Under the pieces are notes generated by a model. The model saw only the letters and a program-made list of their open reading frames with translations, did no database searches and was not told the origin of the DNA. The position numbers and the translations under genes are program-made. A stretch of 64,000 nt of DNA, taken from contig CAJINV010000008.1 in NCBI GenBank assembly GCA_905178155.1, forward strand, positions 3,832,793 to 3,896,792, read 5' to 3'. This DNA comes from Amoebophrya sp. A120. Its lineage: Eukaryota; Sar; Dinophyceae; Syndiniales; Amoebophryaceae. The first letter of the stretch is position 1, and every line of letters starts with the position of its first letter. This document shows positions 24,116-33,954 of this stretch, one piece after another.

Positions 24116-26144
24116 ATGGTCCGCGTATACCGCTTCACGGCAACTGCCGCCCTGTGTGTGACCATGGTCGTGGATGTCTACGGCCGCGAGCACGTCGTAG
24201 ACTCCGCCGTTATCAATTTCGACAGCAGTTTCACTGACGAGCAAGTAGAGGCATCCGCAGCGGACGGGTTCTTGGAAGTGACTGCCTCCAGCATGAAAAG
24301 CTCCTTTGACAAGAACGATCTGTACCTGTACTTGGTGGAATCCCAAGCGGTGAAGATCACGGAAAGCCGATTGAAGGCACAAAGCGGTGCAGCTGGGGGA
24401 GGAAAGCTGGAGGTCAAAAAGTGGAAGAGTTTGCAGGTTAAGGGTATAGAAAATGCAATCCCAAGAACAAACTTAAAAACTTTACATGCTCTGCTCCGTG
24501 CGCGGAAAACAAACCGGGCGCAGCCTTTGCATTATCAAAAGCGAAACCGCTTGCAGCTTCTAGATGGTAGGGGTTACAGAAATGCGCAAAAAGATATCGG
24601 CTTCAGAAAGTTCGGAGCTTGAATTACAAGACACGCTGGGAAGTAGTCAGAGGATGCCCAGCCAAAACATGCGCTTGCTTTTCATGTTGCGCGCAGTGTG
24701 AAAAATGGCGCCCCAATATTGGCGTATTTGGCGCGCGCGCGCGGGTGCGCGGGCGCTTGCGTAGGACTGCCTGCAAGTATGAGTAATGCGCAGAACAAAA
24801 CACAGAAAAAAGCGCAAAAATAAGCAAAATTTTGACCATAATTGCGCTGTCTTTTGCGCGCGCGAAAACTACCACGGCAACCGAGACCATACCGTGGCGT
24901 CTAAGAAATTTACAGCTAGTGAAAAGTGCATGGCTTTTTGCTGCATAATTCACAGCAAAAAAACAAGCATTTTTCACAACGCAAAAAAAAGCATCCGTCT
25001 TTAGAGCTCCGATTTGTGAGAACTCTATTTGCGGGCGCTTTTCCGGAAGCGTATCTTGAGCTTTTCCGCGTGCTTGAACGTGCGCTGCAACATGATGTAG
25101 CGCAAAAAAAGCCACGCCATCACGTTGAAGCATCCGAAAAAGCTCAAGAAATAGCATAAAAAAGTTGCGGCTCCACGCCCGCGCGCGGATAGTGTGTTTT
25201 TGGCCTGTAGCTGTTGTCTTTCAATTGTTTCGCAGCTGGGGGCTAAATCGGTTATCGTGGTGCTGATTCGGTTTTTCGTCGTGCTGGTGCAGCAAAATTT
25301 CGCGCATGTAAAATTTTTAAGATTGAAGAAGGAATTGCATTTTTTACACCTTTAAGCAGGTACTTGTCATGAGGTTAGTTACCTCAAAGAATTATTTATA
25401 TATATTTTGTTCGTTCTTGCGATCTCGAATGTGAAGCTGGAGGAGACCGTTTGCCTGCATAAAATGATTGGACGACTTGTTGCTTTTTCGCCATGTTGCA
25501 AGATGTGACTGAGTACTTGTTACCTAGCACCAAACGTATGCCAACAGACCAACGTGCAGACGATCCTGGTTACCCCGCACTTGCAACTGGTCCCCTTCCC
25601 TGTGCTGGTGGACTACTTGGCCCAGTTTTCCACCGTGGACCTCGATGGATCCAACGCTATCGAACTCGGCGAACTCGAGAAAGTCCTGCAAACGGCAGGC
25701 GGAAACGAGGCTGGTCCACAGGAAATTATGTCCACCGTGAAGTCCTTGTTCCTCCCCGCCGGGCCGCTGGCGCATGTGGCACAAGTTTTGGGCGGTCTTG
25801 TCCGAGACCAGAAAGAGTCGCAGTACCCAGTGGCGAACGCGCCGGACAAAAAGTTGCAGCTTTCCGAGTTCTGTAGTGCCTGCGAGTATTTGCGAACGAC
25901 GAGCGACGACGGAGTGTTGACCACATCATTGCTTGCGGATTCGTCGTTCCTGGAGATGCAGAAAGAGAAAGTCGTCGGCAGTCTTCTCGGCCTGGCCGCT
26001 CTTTGCGGTCTTGCGGGAGCCCCAGAAGGGGCAATCACAGCTATGAGCAGCCGGTTGCTGCCAGGTCCGTCGCGTGAGGAACAACAAGTCGGCTATTACG
26101 ACACCCGAACTCACCAACGCGTAGGCGATCACCAGGAGGGCTGA
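24116..26144 (+). CDS. Secreted or membrane EF-hand protein, 2 exons
   Basis: Exon 1 (24116-24436) starts with a signal peptide, MVRVYRFTATAALCVTMVVD, cleaved near VYG-RE by eye. Exon 2 (25548-26144) reads TNVQTILVTPHLQLVPFPVL and then an EF-hand loop, DLDGSNAIELGE, with Asp, Asp, Ser and Glu at the calcium positions. A degenerate second half-site, DKKLQLSEFCSACEYL, follows. A hydrophobic segment, VVGSLLGLAALCGLAGAPEG, near the C-terminus may be a membrane anchor. The exon join (ttgcag|gtta to caacag|acca) is GT-AG, phase 0, and gives 305 residues. Without splicing, exon 1 runs into a lysine/arginine-rich tail with a stop at 24622, which looks like intron read-through. A calcium-responsive secretory-pathway role is inferred. 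Confidence 0.6.
24437..25547. other. 1.1-kb intron of unusual composition
   Basis: The intron interior (about 24690-25200) alternates GCGC-rich runs (ggcgcgcgcgcgcgggtgcg near 24733) with A-runs and repeated gcgcaaaa-type words. This is unlike the flanking exons and the shorter introns. I see no terminal repeats, so I cannot say it is an insertion. Confidence 0.45.
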
Positions 26145-27036
26145 CGCTGGGACGTTCTACCAGGAGGAAGGCAATCAAAGACGCGAATACTGATATTTGA
26201 ATAAAAATTTTTTAAAAAAAAGCTCCTTCAAGCACAAGCTCCAAAATTTTACCTTACAGCTGCGAGAAACAGGATTACAATGCAACTTTTTAGAACAGCA
26301 CTGCTTTGTGACCTTCCCAACTTTTCAGTGGATTTTCAACTTTCAATACCGACATCGTAACTTTTCAACAACTTCTATTTTTCTCGTCTCAACTTTCAGA
26401 CTTTATCTTCCTTTTTCAACAAGAGCGCTTTACTTTTCAAAAACGACTTTCAGGGTTTTACGTTTAAACTTCAAAGTAGTAGTATCCTTTTCTTCTGCTA
26501 GGTTCGTGTAGTTGTCCAGCAGAAAAAGTTTTTCTATAAGGCCCCAAGCCACATGTTGCTTGCCCAGCTTGTCTTTTTGTTGAAGTAGCGCTAGCCACGT
26601 GAGGAGAAAGCAAAAAACTTTCAAGAGGTTCCACGTGACCACTCTTCAAAACAAACGACAAACAATTCTAATTGCACTGTTTCAATAGAAGAACCGTATC
26701 CGTACGATCTTTCTATGTATTGAATTGGCGTGGGCGTGCGCTCTTGTTTGGTCACTGGTGCTACTAGTACGGCCAACAGTGGCTGCTTTGTTCCTTTTCT
26801 GTTCTTTAAAGCCGATCCCGACGCGTGGTGGTCAACACAGCGATTTCGTGTTTCACGAAAGAAATCACAGCGAAAGGACAAAGTGTCGTGGCAGATACTT
26901 ACTACAAAGAACTAGAATATCGCACAGACTGATACATCGTCGCTATCGGTATCGGTTCGAGCACCTCATTGTTCCTCTTCTATGAATGTCTGCTCTCGTA
27001 AATAAAATGTTTCAACAAAACAAAAAAAGTGTACTA
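26145..27036. other. Intergenic, nothing firm
   Basis: T-rich, with several copies of aacttttca-like words at 26330-26450. The stretch from about 26925 onwards begins the block related to 20330-20750. Confidence 0.5.
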
Positions 27037-27340
27037 CTAGCAGAACTGCGTTGTGTTGACTCCTACTCGTCGTATTTTTTCCTCGTTATCAAGCTGGTGG
27101 TGGGGTAGCGCAAAATTGCGTAGAAGACGGGATTCAAATTCAATATTAAATACGTCGTAGGATCTGTCGTCTCCCTCCACCATCGTGAAGTCCGCTTCCG
27201 CTTCGGGCTTCAGTGTCATTCGTAGTCGTAGAACGAACGTGAAAAATTCGACCGCGTGTTGGAAGTCAGTGGGATTCTGAACAAAAGGACTGCGTGACCC
27301 TGTTGCCTGATTCTACTTCACGTAGGAAGGGCCTACTGCT
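27037..27340 (-). pseudogene. Degenerate copy of the 20444-20749 minus-strand frame
   Basis: Read on the minus strand, this segment contains NQATGSRSPFV, VEFFTFVLRLRM and DFTMVEGDDRSYDVFNIEFE. These align with NHATGERKPYF, LESFYEFERLSR and DFTMVMEGDDRSCDVFNIES in the first copy. A TAG stands just upstream of NQATG where the other copy has a lysine codon, and about 11 extra bases shift the frame above it. The copy therefore looks broken at its 5' end. If the first copy is not a gene, this is simply a duplicated upstream region. Confidence 0.35.
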
Positions 27341-27569
27341 GCATTGTAATTTAATGAAGACGACCCATATGGTAGCACGATGATGATCATGATGATGAGT
27401 AATTCTAATTCGGTCGTTCTGGTGTCAATGTCATCGATCAATGATATCGACGACCTAGATGACCTAGAGGACGCATGTCTTACTTTTTTCTCGCGAAGGT
27501 TGGAGAATAGAAGATATCGATATCCATATATTGAAACAGTATTGGAATCTCGTCACACTCTTTGTCAAC

Positions 27570-30200
27570 ATGCTTGTTCTTGCAAGGCCGATTCCGTTTC
27601 TCCTCTTGAACGGAACTTTGACCGGTGCCGGGATATGGGTTATGGGACGGCGACCTGTGGACGAGAAAACTGATTTGCTCGCATCTATTCCAGGACAACG
27701 TCAACCTGATTTACTACATGAGGATGAGGTGAACGGGGGAGGTGCGCCAGCTGCTGCAGCACACGACGAAATAGAGGAAGTAGATGAAGATGCTCCACTT
27801 CATCTTCAGCATGATCCTCCACCGTCAAATCCCCACACTGAAACCGACACTGCGGACAACCATGCCGTGACTCAACGTGAACAAAATGAATTATTTCACC
27901 CATCGAACGTCGAGGCGCCAGTGCTTCTGCTTGCTGATGCTAGTGTAGTTGATGTAGTTGATGAGACTGCGGCACTGCTGGAACTGGGAGAGGACGTAGA
28001 CGACGGCTCTGTGGGGTTGTCCACTTCATCTTCAGATTCGCTCCCGCGTATGGATGATCTGCCGACAACCAGTTCTTCTTTCCGAGGGCGAGCCTCTTTT
28101 GCAGCGAGAGCGACAGCATCGAACTATAGACGACCACACGGAAAACCAGTACGGGAAGTGATGTTTTCCAACTTTCCTGCAGGTACAACTAGCAGGGAAC
28201 ATCAAGGTGCGGACGTTGATGTTGTTGACGGTTTGTTGTATCCGTCCGGCGGGTCCGGAACTTCTAACAACTCGTCGTCGTTCATCACAACGACAGTCGG
28301 CGGTGGCGAGAGCAAGTACGTTCCCTTCCTTTCCGCTCCTTCCACAGCAAGTACAAGTAACTCTCACCTCGAGCTGCAACACCAGGGACGAGGCACGGCG
28401 TCGCCATCGGAGGCGACACTGAAAACCAAATCCGGGGACGAGCAGCCAGGTTTTTTGGAATTTGGGTCGACGGAAAGAGATGAACTCGCGAGCGGTGGTG
28501 CAGCAGCGGTCGAAGCAGATGATAACGCTAAGGAAAAGGATGAAGAAAACCAAAACGCCCAAGAAGTAAAACCCAAACCCGTGGATGTTGTTTACAAAGA
28601 GATGGTGACCGCGTATGACCCCAAGGGCAAATGGAACCTCGTGAACTCTTACTACCAAATCAACAGGGTGCGGCTCGGTGGCTCCAACAGGAGGTACTTT
28701 AGATTCCAAGTCGCGCCACCTACTTCGAAGTCGGAGTCTGGGGAAATGAATGACGACAACCTGCAACCGTACCCAGGTCCGTTTTCTCCCGGAGCGGCGG
28801 CCGCAAATGAGTCGCCCCCGCAGAGCTTTCGCGCGATCAAAAAAGGAAAATTGCAGAAAGACGTGGCCGAAGATAAGGAGAAAGAGTACTATTACGCTGC
28901 ACTGCGTGCCTACATTGAGGCGTTCGCCACGTGGATCCGGGCCGCGTGCCCCCCGTTTACCGGGTCGGCATTTCCGGCGGGTCATTTCTACAAAACCAAG
29001 CGCGTTCCTCAGGATCTGAGATTCTACTGGGATCAAGGAGGTAGTAGTAGTACGACAAAGGAACTGACCGTCGCCTTCGTTCCCGAAAAGAAGGGCAGCT
29101 ATATCGACGCGCAGCAGTGGAAGACCGCTCCGGAGGTTCCCTTTGTCGGAGGTTCTGGTGGCGGATCATCCGGACGAAAGAAGGACCTCCTGCCAATCCG
29201 GCTCTGCCAGGCGAAGTACCAAATTACCTTCGCTGGGCTGCTGGGCGCCTTCGAAGACGACGACGGCCGCGCGCAAGTGTGGAGCCGTAGACTCGGCAGC
29301 AGTGCGGAAGGTGGGGCACAAATTGTCAATTTTGAAGATGACGGTGAGCGTGAGCACGATGGTCTTCAAACCGTGCAGCGCGAGTTCTTCGACACCGTGA
29401 AAGAAAAAATGACCGAGTGGATCCGGCAACGGGAGGGGGTCGATGCCTGGACTCTGGACTTCGCGGAGCTGGTCACGGCGAAGAGGGACCTGAACGACGC
29501 GGCCTTCCTTGCGGGTTGGAAAGTTCTAGAGAAGCACTACAAGAAGGGCAAGAGTAAAATCTTTAAGCAGACCCCCGCGTTCGATGTGCTCCGGGATTTC
29601 GTGACCACCATGAAGAGCTGGTACAGCGGACTCGAGGATATTCTGAAGAACGTAGAAAAGAACCTGCGAAAAAGCGCGAGGACCAAGTTGAACGGAGCAG
29701 AGAAATCGAATGTCGCCGACAAGGCCCTGTTGTACGTCCTGGGCGAGCCGAGGGGAAAAAGCGGAAAGGCCGGCAGTGCGTGGATGGACATTCTAGACAA
29801 CAACTACCGGTGGCACGGCGTAGATCCGCAGCTGAAAGGAACCTTGATTAACAAGAAAAAAGACGTCAAAGCGTTGATTGCCTCTGCGGGCCGCCTGCAG
29901 CAAGGATCGTCTTCTTCTAATACCGCTCCTTCCGTCCGGGAACAAAGCAACACTGCCACGGCAGGCGAAGAACCAGAGCAAGAACGTGAAGAAGAACAAG
30001 ACGAGAGAAGCGCAGCGGTGAAAAGAAAAGAGATCCTCCAGGACTTCTACGGAGCCGCGGTCTGGGCACACAAAGGGGAGGACCTCTACATGCCCACGCT
30101 CGCTCGGGCAGCCTACGCTGGCGTCCTTGCTGCCACGCCTGGAGGCAGACGCAGGCTCGGACGAGCGCTATCGGAATACGGGCAGCAGCTGTGGAAGTAG
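27570..30200 (+). CDS. Secreted protein with leader shared with the 20820 gene; unknown C-terminal domain
   Basis: A single exon of 876 residues from the ATG at 27570 (a TTG 13 codons upstream is also in frame). The N-terminus MLVLARPIPFLLLNGTLTGA is a short signal-like segment running into GIWVMGRRPVDEKTDLL. This parallels GTSLTGADVGVGRRPVNEHD in the EEP-fold gene. The similarity continues patchily through the acidic linker (SSFRGRASFAARATA against FSFRGASSATGSRGR; DEQPGFLEFGS against SQEEGFLEVKV). The C-terminal half (about residues 345-876) is different: it is folded-looking, with YYAALRAYIEAFATWIRAAC, KYQITFAGLLGAFEDDDGRA and a lysine-rich helical part. I recognise no family, and no EEP motif is present. 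The pair therefore looks like one exported leader fused to two unrelated domains. Confidence 0.72.
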   Translation: MLVLARPIPFLLLNGTLTGAGIWVMGRRPVDEKTDLLASIPGQRQPDLLHEDEVNGGGAPAAAAHDEIEEVDEDAPLHLQHDPPPSNPHTETDTADNHAVTQREQNELFHPSNVEAPVLLLADASVVDVVDETAALLELGEDVDDGSVGLSTSSSDSLPRMDDLPTTSSSFRGRASFAARATASNYRRPHGKPVREVMFSNFPAGTTSREHQGADVDVVDGLLYPSGGSGTSNNSSSFITTTVGGGESKYVPFLSAPSTASTSNSHLELQHQGRGTASPSEATLKTKSGDEQPGFLEFGSTERDELASGGAAAVEADDNAKEKDEENQNAQEVKPKPVDVVYKEMVTAYDPKGKWNLVNSYYQINRVRLGGSNRRYFRFQVAPPTSKSESGEMNDDNLQPYPGPFSPGAAAANESPPQSFRAIKKGKLQKDVAEDKEKEYYYAALRAYIEAFATWIRAACPPFTGSAFPAGHFYKTKRVPQDLRFYWDQGGSSSTTKELTVAFVPEKKGSYIDAQQWKTAPEVPFVGGSGGGSSGRKKDLLPIRLCQAKYQITFAGLLGAFEDDDGRAQVWSRRLGSSAEGGAQIVNFEDDGEREHDGLQTVQREFFDTVKEKMTEWIRQREGVDAWTLDFAELVTAKRDLNDAAFLAGWKVLEKHYKKGKSKIFKQTPAFDVLRDFVTTMKSWYSGLEDILKNVEKNLRKSARTKLNGAEKSNVADKALLYVLGEPRGKSGKAGSAWMDILDNNYRWHGVDPQLKGTLINKKKDVKALIASAGRLQQGSSSSNTAPSVREQSNTATAGEEPEQEREEEQDERSAAVKRKEILQDFYGAAVWAHKGEDLYMPTLARAAYAGVLAATPGGRRRLGRALSEYGQQLWK

Positions 30201-30953
30201 TAGGAGATGCACTTTCATGATCTAGTAACAAGTAAAAGCTTTTTCAGCTCCCAAGGCCAGCAACGACGACCGCCTCGGAGTGACGTTAGGGTTACGGACT
30301 AGCAGCTGCCAGGAAGAAGTGTCGTAGTTCTAGTTTTTGCCGTTCGTTTCGCTTTTGTTTACTACCTCGCCCTTCTACGTCTGTCCCGGTGGTGTAGCAA
30401 GGACTAACATGCCGCTGGCGATGCTTGCTCATGTCGCACGTGCTTGGTGGTCTAAGAGATGTCGTCCATATAATCGACAGTCACGATACTCGATTTTGCC
30501 ATTGCGAACAGCTTTCGCCATAAATTCAACTTAAAGAAATTTTTATTCATTTTTCGGTGGAAGCAAAAAATAAAAAGTACCCGTCGAGGTTGATCTTCTC
30601 CTGTCGTGTTGAAAAATGCAATGCAGAGTAACTGCTGGTTTACAAGAAATTGATGAGCATTTTTGCAACTCACTTTCTTGTCTCGTCGTTTTTTTGCTGC
30701 TTTGTTCTCGTCACTGCGTGGCGGCGTTCGAAGAACGATCATTGAAGTCACCAGCAGTTCCACGACTGAGAGGAGCCCACCCTTCGTGCGTTGGCGTTGA
30801 GAGTCTAGTGTACTGCAAAAGTAAAGCGTACGACAACGACCAAGCGTAAGCGAAACCGTAAGTAGAGCTTAGACTTATGCGAAACCGTGGTGCAAGATAT
30901 TTATTCAGTCTGAACTCCGGTACTACAACCTGGTGTCTACCACGAGAAGAACA
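30201..30953. other. Intergenic, nothing recognised
   Basis: Spacer with short frames only. No repeats or RNA genes are recognised. Confidence 0.5.
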
Positions 30954-31421
30954 ATGTTGTTGTCAATCGGACGCTCCTCTGCGTGCTCCTCCCTGAAGCC
31001 TGCTATTGTGGCATCCACGCCTGTTGCCTGTTGTTCAGCGTCGTTGCCGTGGATAGCTAGAACCAGTGGAGGGGCCGCCACTTCGCGAGTTTTCGACAGC
31101 CCAGGGGTATACTATCCTGCTTCGGGTGCTGCACCATCAAGTCATTTTCGTGTCTTTGCACCTGCTGCTCTTCAACAGCAAACCCGGCACGGCTCGACGC
31201 GCACGTGCTCCAAGTCGATTCTGAATCACTTCTACTGCCACCTGCGCATCCGCCGGCGGTGGCGACGGGCTTTGTGGAAGGGCACCATGAAGTGGGACGA
31301 CAGCATCGGACAGGCCAAGATCCCCGATCTCAACATTGAGGGCCACGAAAAGCACAAAAACAAGCCCTACAAGGGGAAATTCGAAAATTGCCGCTCGCAA
31401 CGGGTCATGTTCTACCACTAG
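30954..31421 (+). CDS. Small basic protein, probably mitochondrial
   Basis: A single-exon frame of 155 residues from the ATG near 30954 (an in-frame GTG lies seven codons upstream). The first ~85 residues are rich in Ser, Ala and Arg with almost no acidic residues (MLLSIGRSSACSSLKPAIVA), typical of a mitochondrial targeting peptide. The mature part is small and basic: SILNHFYCHLRIRRRWRRAL, then KGTMKWDDSIGQAKIPDLNI and the tail HKNKPYKGKFENCRSQRVMF. Size and charge would suit a mitochondrial ribosomal protein, but I cannot name one. Confidence is moderate because there is no recognised domain. Confidence 0.5.
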   Translation: MLLSIGRSSACSSLKPAIVASTPVACCSASLPWIARTSGGAATSRVFDSPGVYYPASGAAPSSHFRVFAPAALQQQTRHGSTRTCSKSILNHFYCHLRIRRRWRRALWKGTMKWDDSIGQAKIPDLNIEGHEKHKNKPYKGKFENCRSQRVMFYH

Positions 31422-33954
31422 TAGGAGAAGATGAGGACGATCATGCTCATGGTCATGCTCACGTGATGAAATAATCCAGTTATTTTTCATTGTCTAGTCG
31501 TGATTGACACTTGATTTCCATTTGCCGCTCCTTCTGTGAAAAAAGAGAAGATCCTATGGTGCAAAAGGAGAAAAGAACCAACACAGAAAGCTTCTCAAGA
31601 TTAGGCCGCGATTTAAACGTGGAATATGACGACCGACCCATTTGTGGTCATAATCAAGTGCCGTCAATTTTTCATGTGGAGGTTAACTGCGGATTCATTT
31701 CTTGTTCACCTTCAAAACCGAGAACAGGTACAGGCTTACACTTACTTTAACAGCCAACTGCAGCCAGCTATTTCAAAATCAATTCCACGCCGTTTGCAGT
31801 CTTCTTTATTGTATGTTCTTATGGTGAACAGAAATAGTATGGCATTGCAATGCCAACGCCGCAGCGCTGCGTACTTCTACTTCAATAGCAACATGTGTAG
31901 AAAGAGAGCGAGAGAGAGAGTTTCCTGATGTATGTACAACATGTTCTTTGCTTTGAGCTGTGAGCAGAGTGACAGTGAGTAGAGCGATGACAAGACATAG
32001 CTCAAGTTCAACCAGGCCGGTATGATACTTATTTCCACGTGCTGCTGCATAAGGCCGCGGAAGGAATAGAGTAGACAACGCTTTTTCCCTGAGCTTAAAC
32101 TATGGATATATCACTTTGATGTTTACCTTCGACAACAGCTCGCTTCGTCCATTCTTTTCTTCTTGTTTTTCTATGTGATTCGGAAGTAAACAACGAAACG
32201 TCAGCACACTCTTGCGAACCTGTGGCGCCCCCCTCGTCGTTACGCCCCATCGCACTTGATATTTACGCTCGACATTGGTAGTGCAGCCCGAGGGTTCTTC
32301 TAATTCGATTTCGCATACGCATCATTTTCCTTCCAACTCGGTACTTTAACTTTGGTGAGGAGGAATGAGTCGCATTGAATTTTTGATTCTCGCCACACTC
32401 TGGGCGACTTTTGAGAATTTATTACGTCAACATCGCCTTTGCCTTTCCTCGCATAAATTTTCCCTCAAAATAGAACTGCACAAGTTTTTTTTTGGCCTAG
32501 CGATTTCGTTGCGACGAGTAGCACAACGAACTCTAGTTACGTAAAGAAGAAATCGCAATCTATTGATACCCGATTGATATTATCTACGTAGTTGATGCGT
32601 CACCCTCTCGCCTCGCGCAAATACTCGAATCTCTTTAACGAAGTATCTTCCTCAGCTTCACGACCTCACCAAAAAAAGTATATCGATGCTTTCTACAAAA
32701 TAACGATAACCGTTGATATCATACTTTTTACAGCTAGTAGCTAAGCCTAAGATTTTTTGTTACACCGAACTTTTAAAGTTCGCGCTATTTGTTTCAGTTT
32801 CGTTTCTATTGTTACATTTGTCTACGTATTGCTAGATCTGCTTTGGTACTGTTTCATTCTTTTTATCTGTATGTTATTTTGCTGAAGTAAAATAGTTTTT
32901 CATCATCTTTGTTTCGATGTCACCGCTTTACTGATTTTTACTGTCTTCAAGAAAAATCGATACGTTTGGTTTCAGTTTCTTGTCCAACGAGCTCACGCTG
33001 GCGCTAGGAAGATTACCCTTCACTTGGTTTCTACTTTTTCAACATCTGCAACGATCTTCTTTTTGAGCAGTATTTTTCGAATCCCTGCTGCTTTCACGAC
33101 GACCACCAGCACACCTTGATTGCTTCACCTCGACGCGGTCTACGGAGCGGCAACATTATACAAGGTTGCTCTACTTGTACTTCGCGGACGATCGTTCAGC
33201 GGCCGAGTTTGTGAGACCGACCTGCGTAGTGTTGTTGGTGCCTTCATTACGACCAGCCAGCACCTGCACCTCCCGGCATCAACGATCTGCACCATTCATT
33301 GGCTCGAAGAGTTTGACTTTTGCTGGGTCGCGAGCAGAACGAAACGCCGGAAGTGGAGAGGCCACTAAAAAACGAAGCAAGAAGGCCGCGCTGGTGCTGC
33401 AGATGTTGAGGATGAGGCTAGTGCAGCGACGATGATTTTCCGCCGCCATGGCAGCTGGTGCCGCTGAAGTTGAAGAGCAAGAGTCCTCGTTCCTCGGTCT
33501 CGAGGATAATTTCTATCATCAACGTGATTTTTACCAGCTCCAAATGCCGGCAACGCTTGGTCGTACCTACTCAAGATGAACTTTCACTCGTCCCGGGGCA
33601 CAACAACCAAGTGTGATGTCGACCACCATTATTCATTTCTACGTCTAGTCTTTGAAAGATTTTGGTGAAATCATTCCCAAGCGAATGTTTTAGATCTACA
33701 ACTTGTACTTCTACATCTACTCTCGACAACCTACTTCTTCACCGCGTGGAGCAAAAATTCCTGTGCGAATATTAACAAACCGCGGTGAATAAAGCGAAGA
33801 GTTGTCGTTCACGACGACCTACTTGGGACAACGACGCGGTCCTGAAGAAAGGAAAATCATTCAACCGTAACGACCGCAAAATTAACCGTAAATCCTCTAC
33901 TTCTATTGGTATCACCAGTACTTGTACTTCTAGCGGAGCGCTCTTTTTTCGAAA
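31422..33954. other. Long intergenic stretch, one possible small ORF
   Basis: About 2.5 kb with very few open frames (32080-33100 is almost devoid of them) and an AT bias. It holds a GA-rich microsatellite near 31905-31920 and the small frame at 33448. It probably contains the 5' leader or upstream control region of the 2000-residue gene. No RNA gene is recognised. Confidence 0.5.
33448..33579 (+). CDS. Possible 43-residue small protein
   Basis: An ATG in strong context (gccgccATGg), following an in-frame stop, encodes 43 residues opening MAAGAAEVEEQESSFLGLED, then an aromatic and Gln-rich segment (FYHQRDFYQLQM) and TLGRTYSR before TGA. The composition looks protein-like rather than random. 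It could be a free small protein, an upstream ORF of the 33955 gene, or a first exon with an unseen donor. Nothing known resembles it. Confidence 0.3.
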   Translation: MAAGAAEVEEQESSFLGLEDNFYHQRDFYQLQMPATLGRTYSR

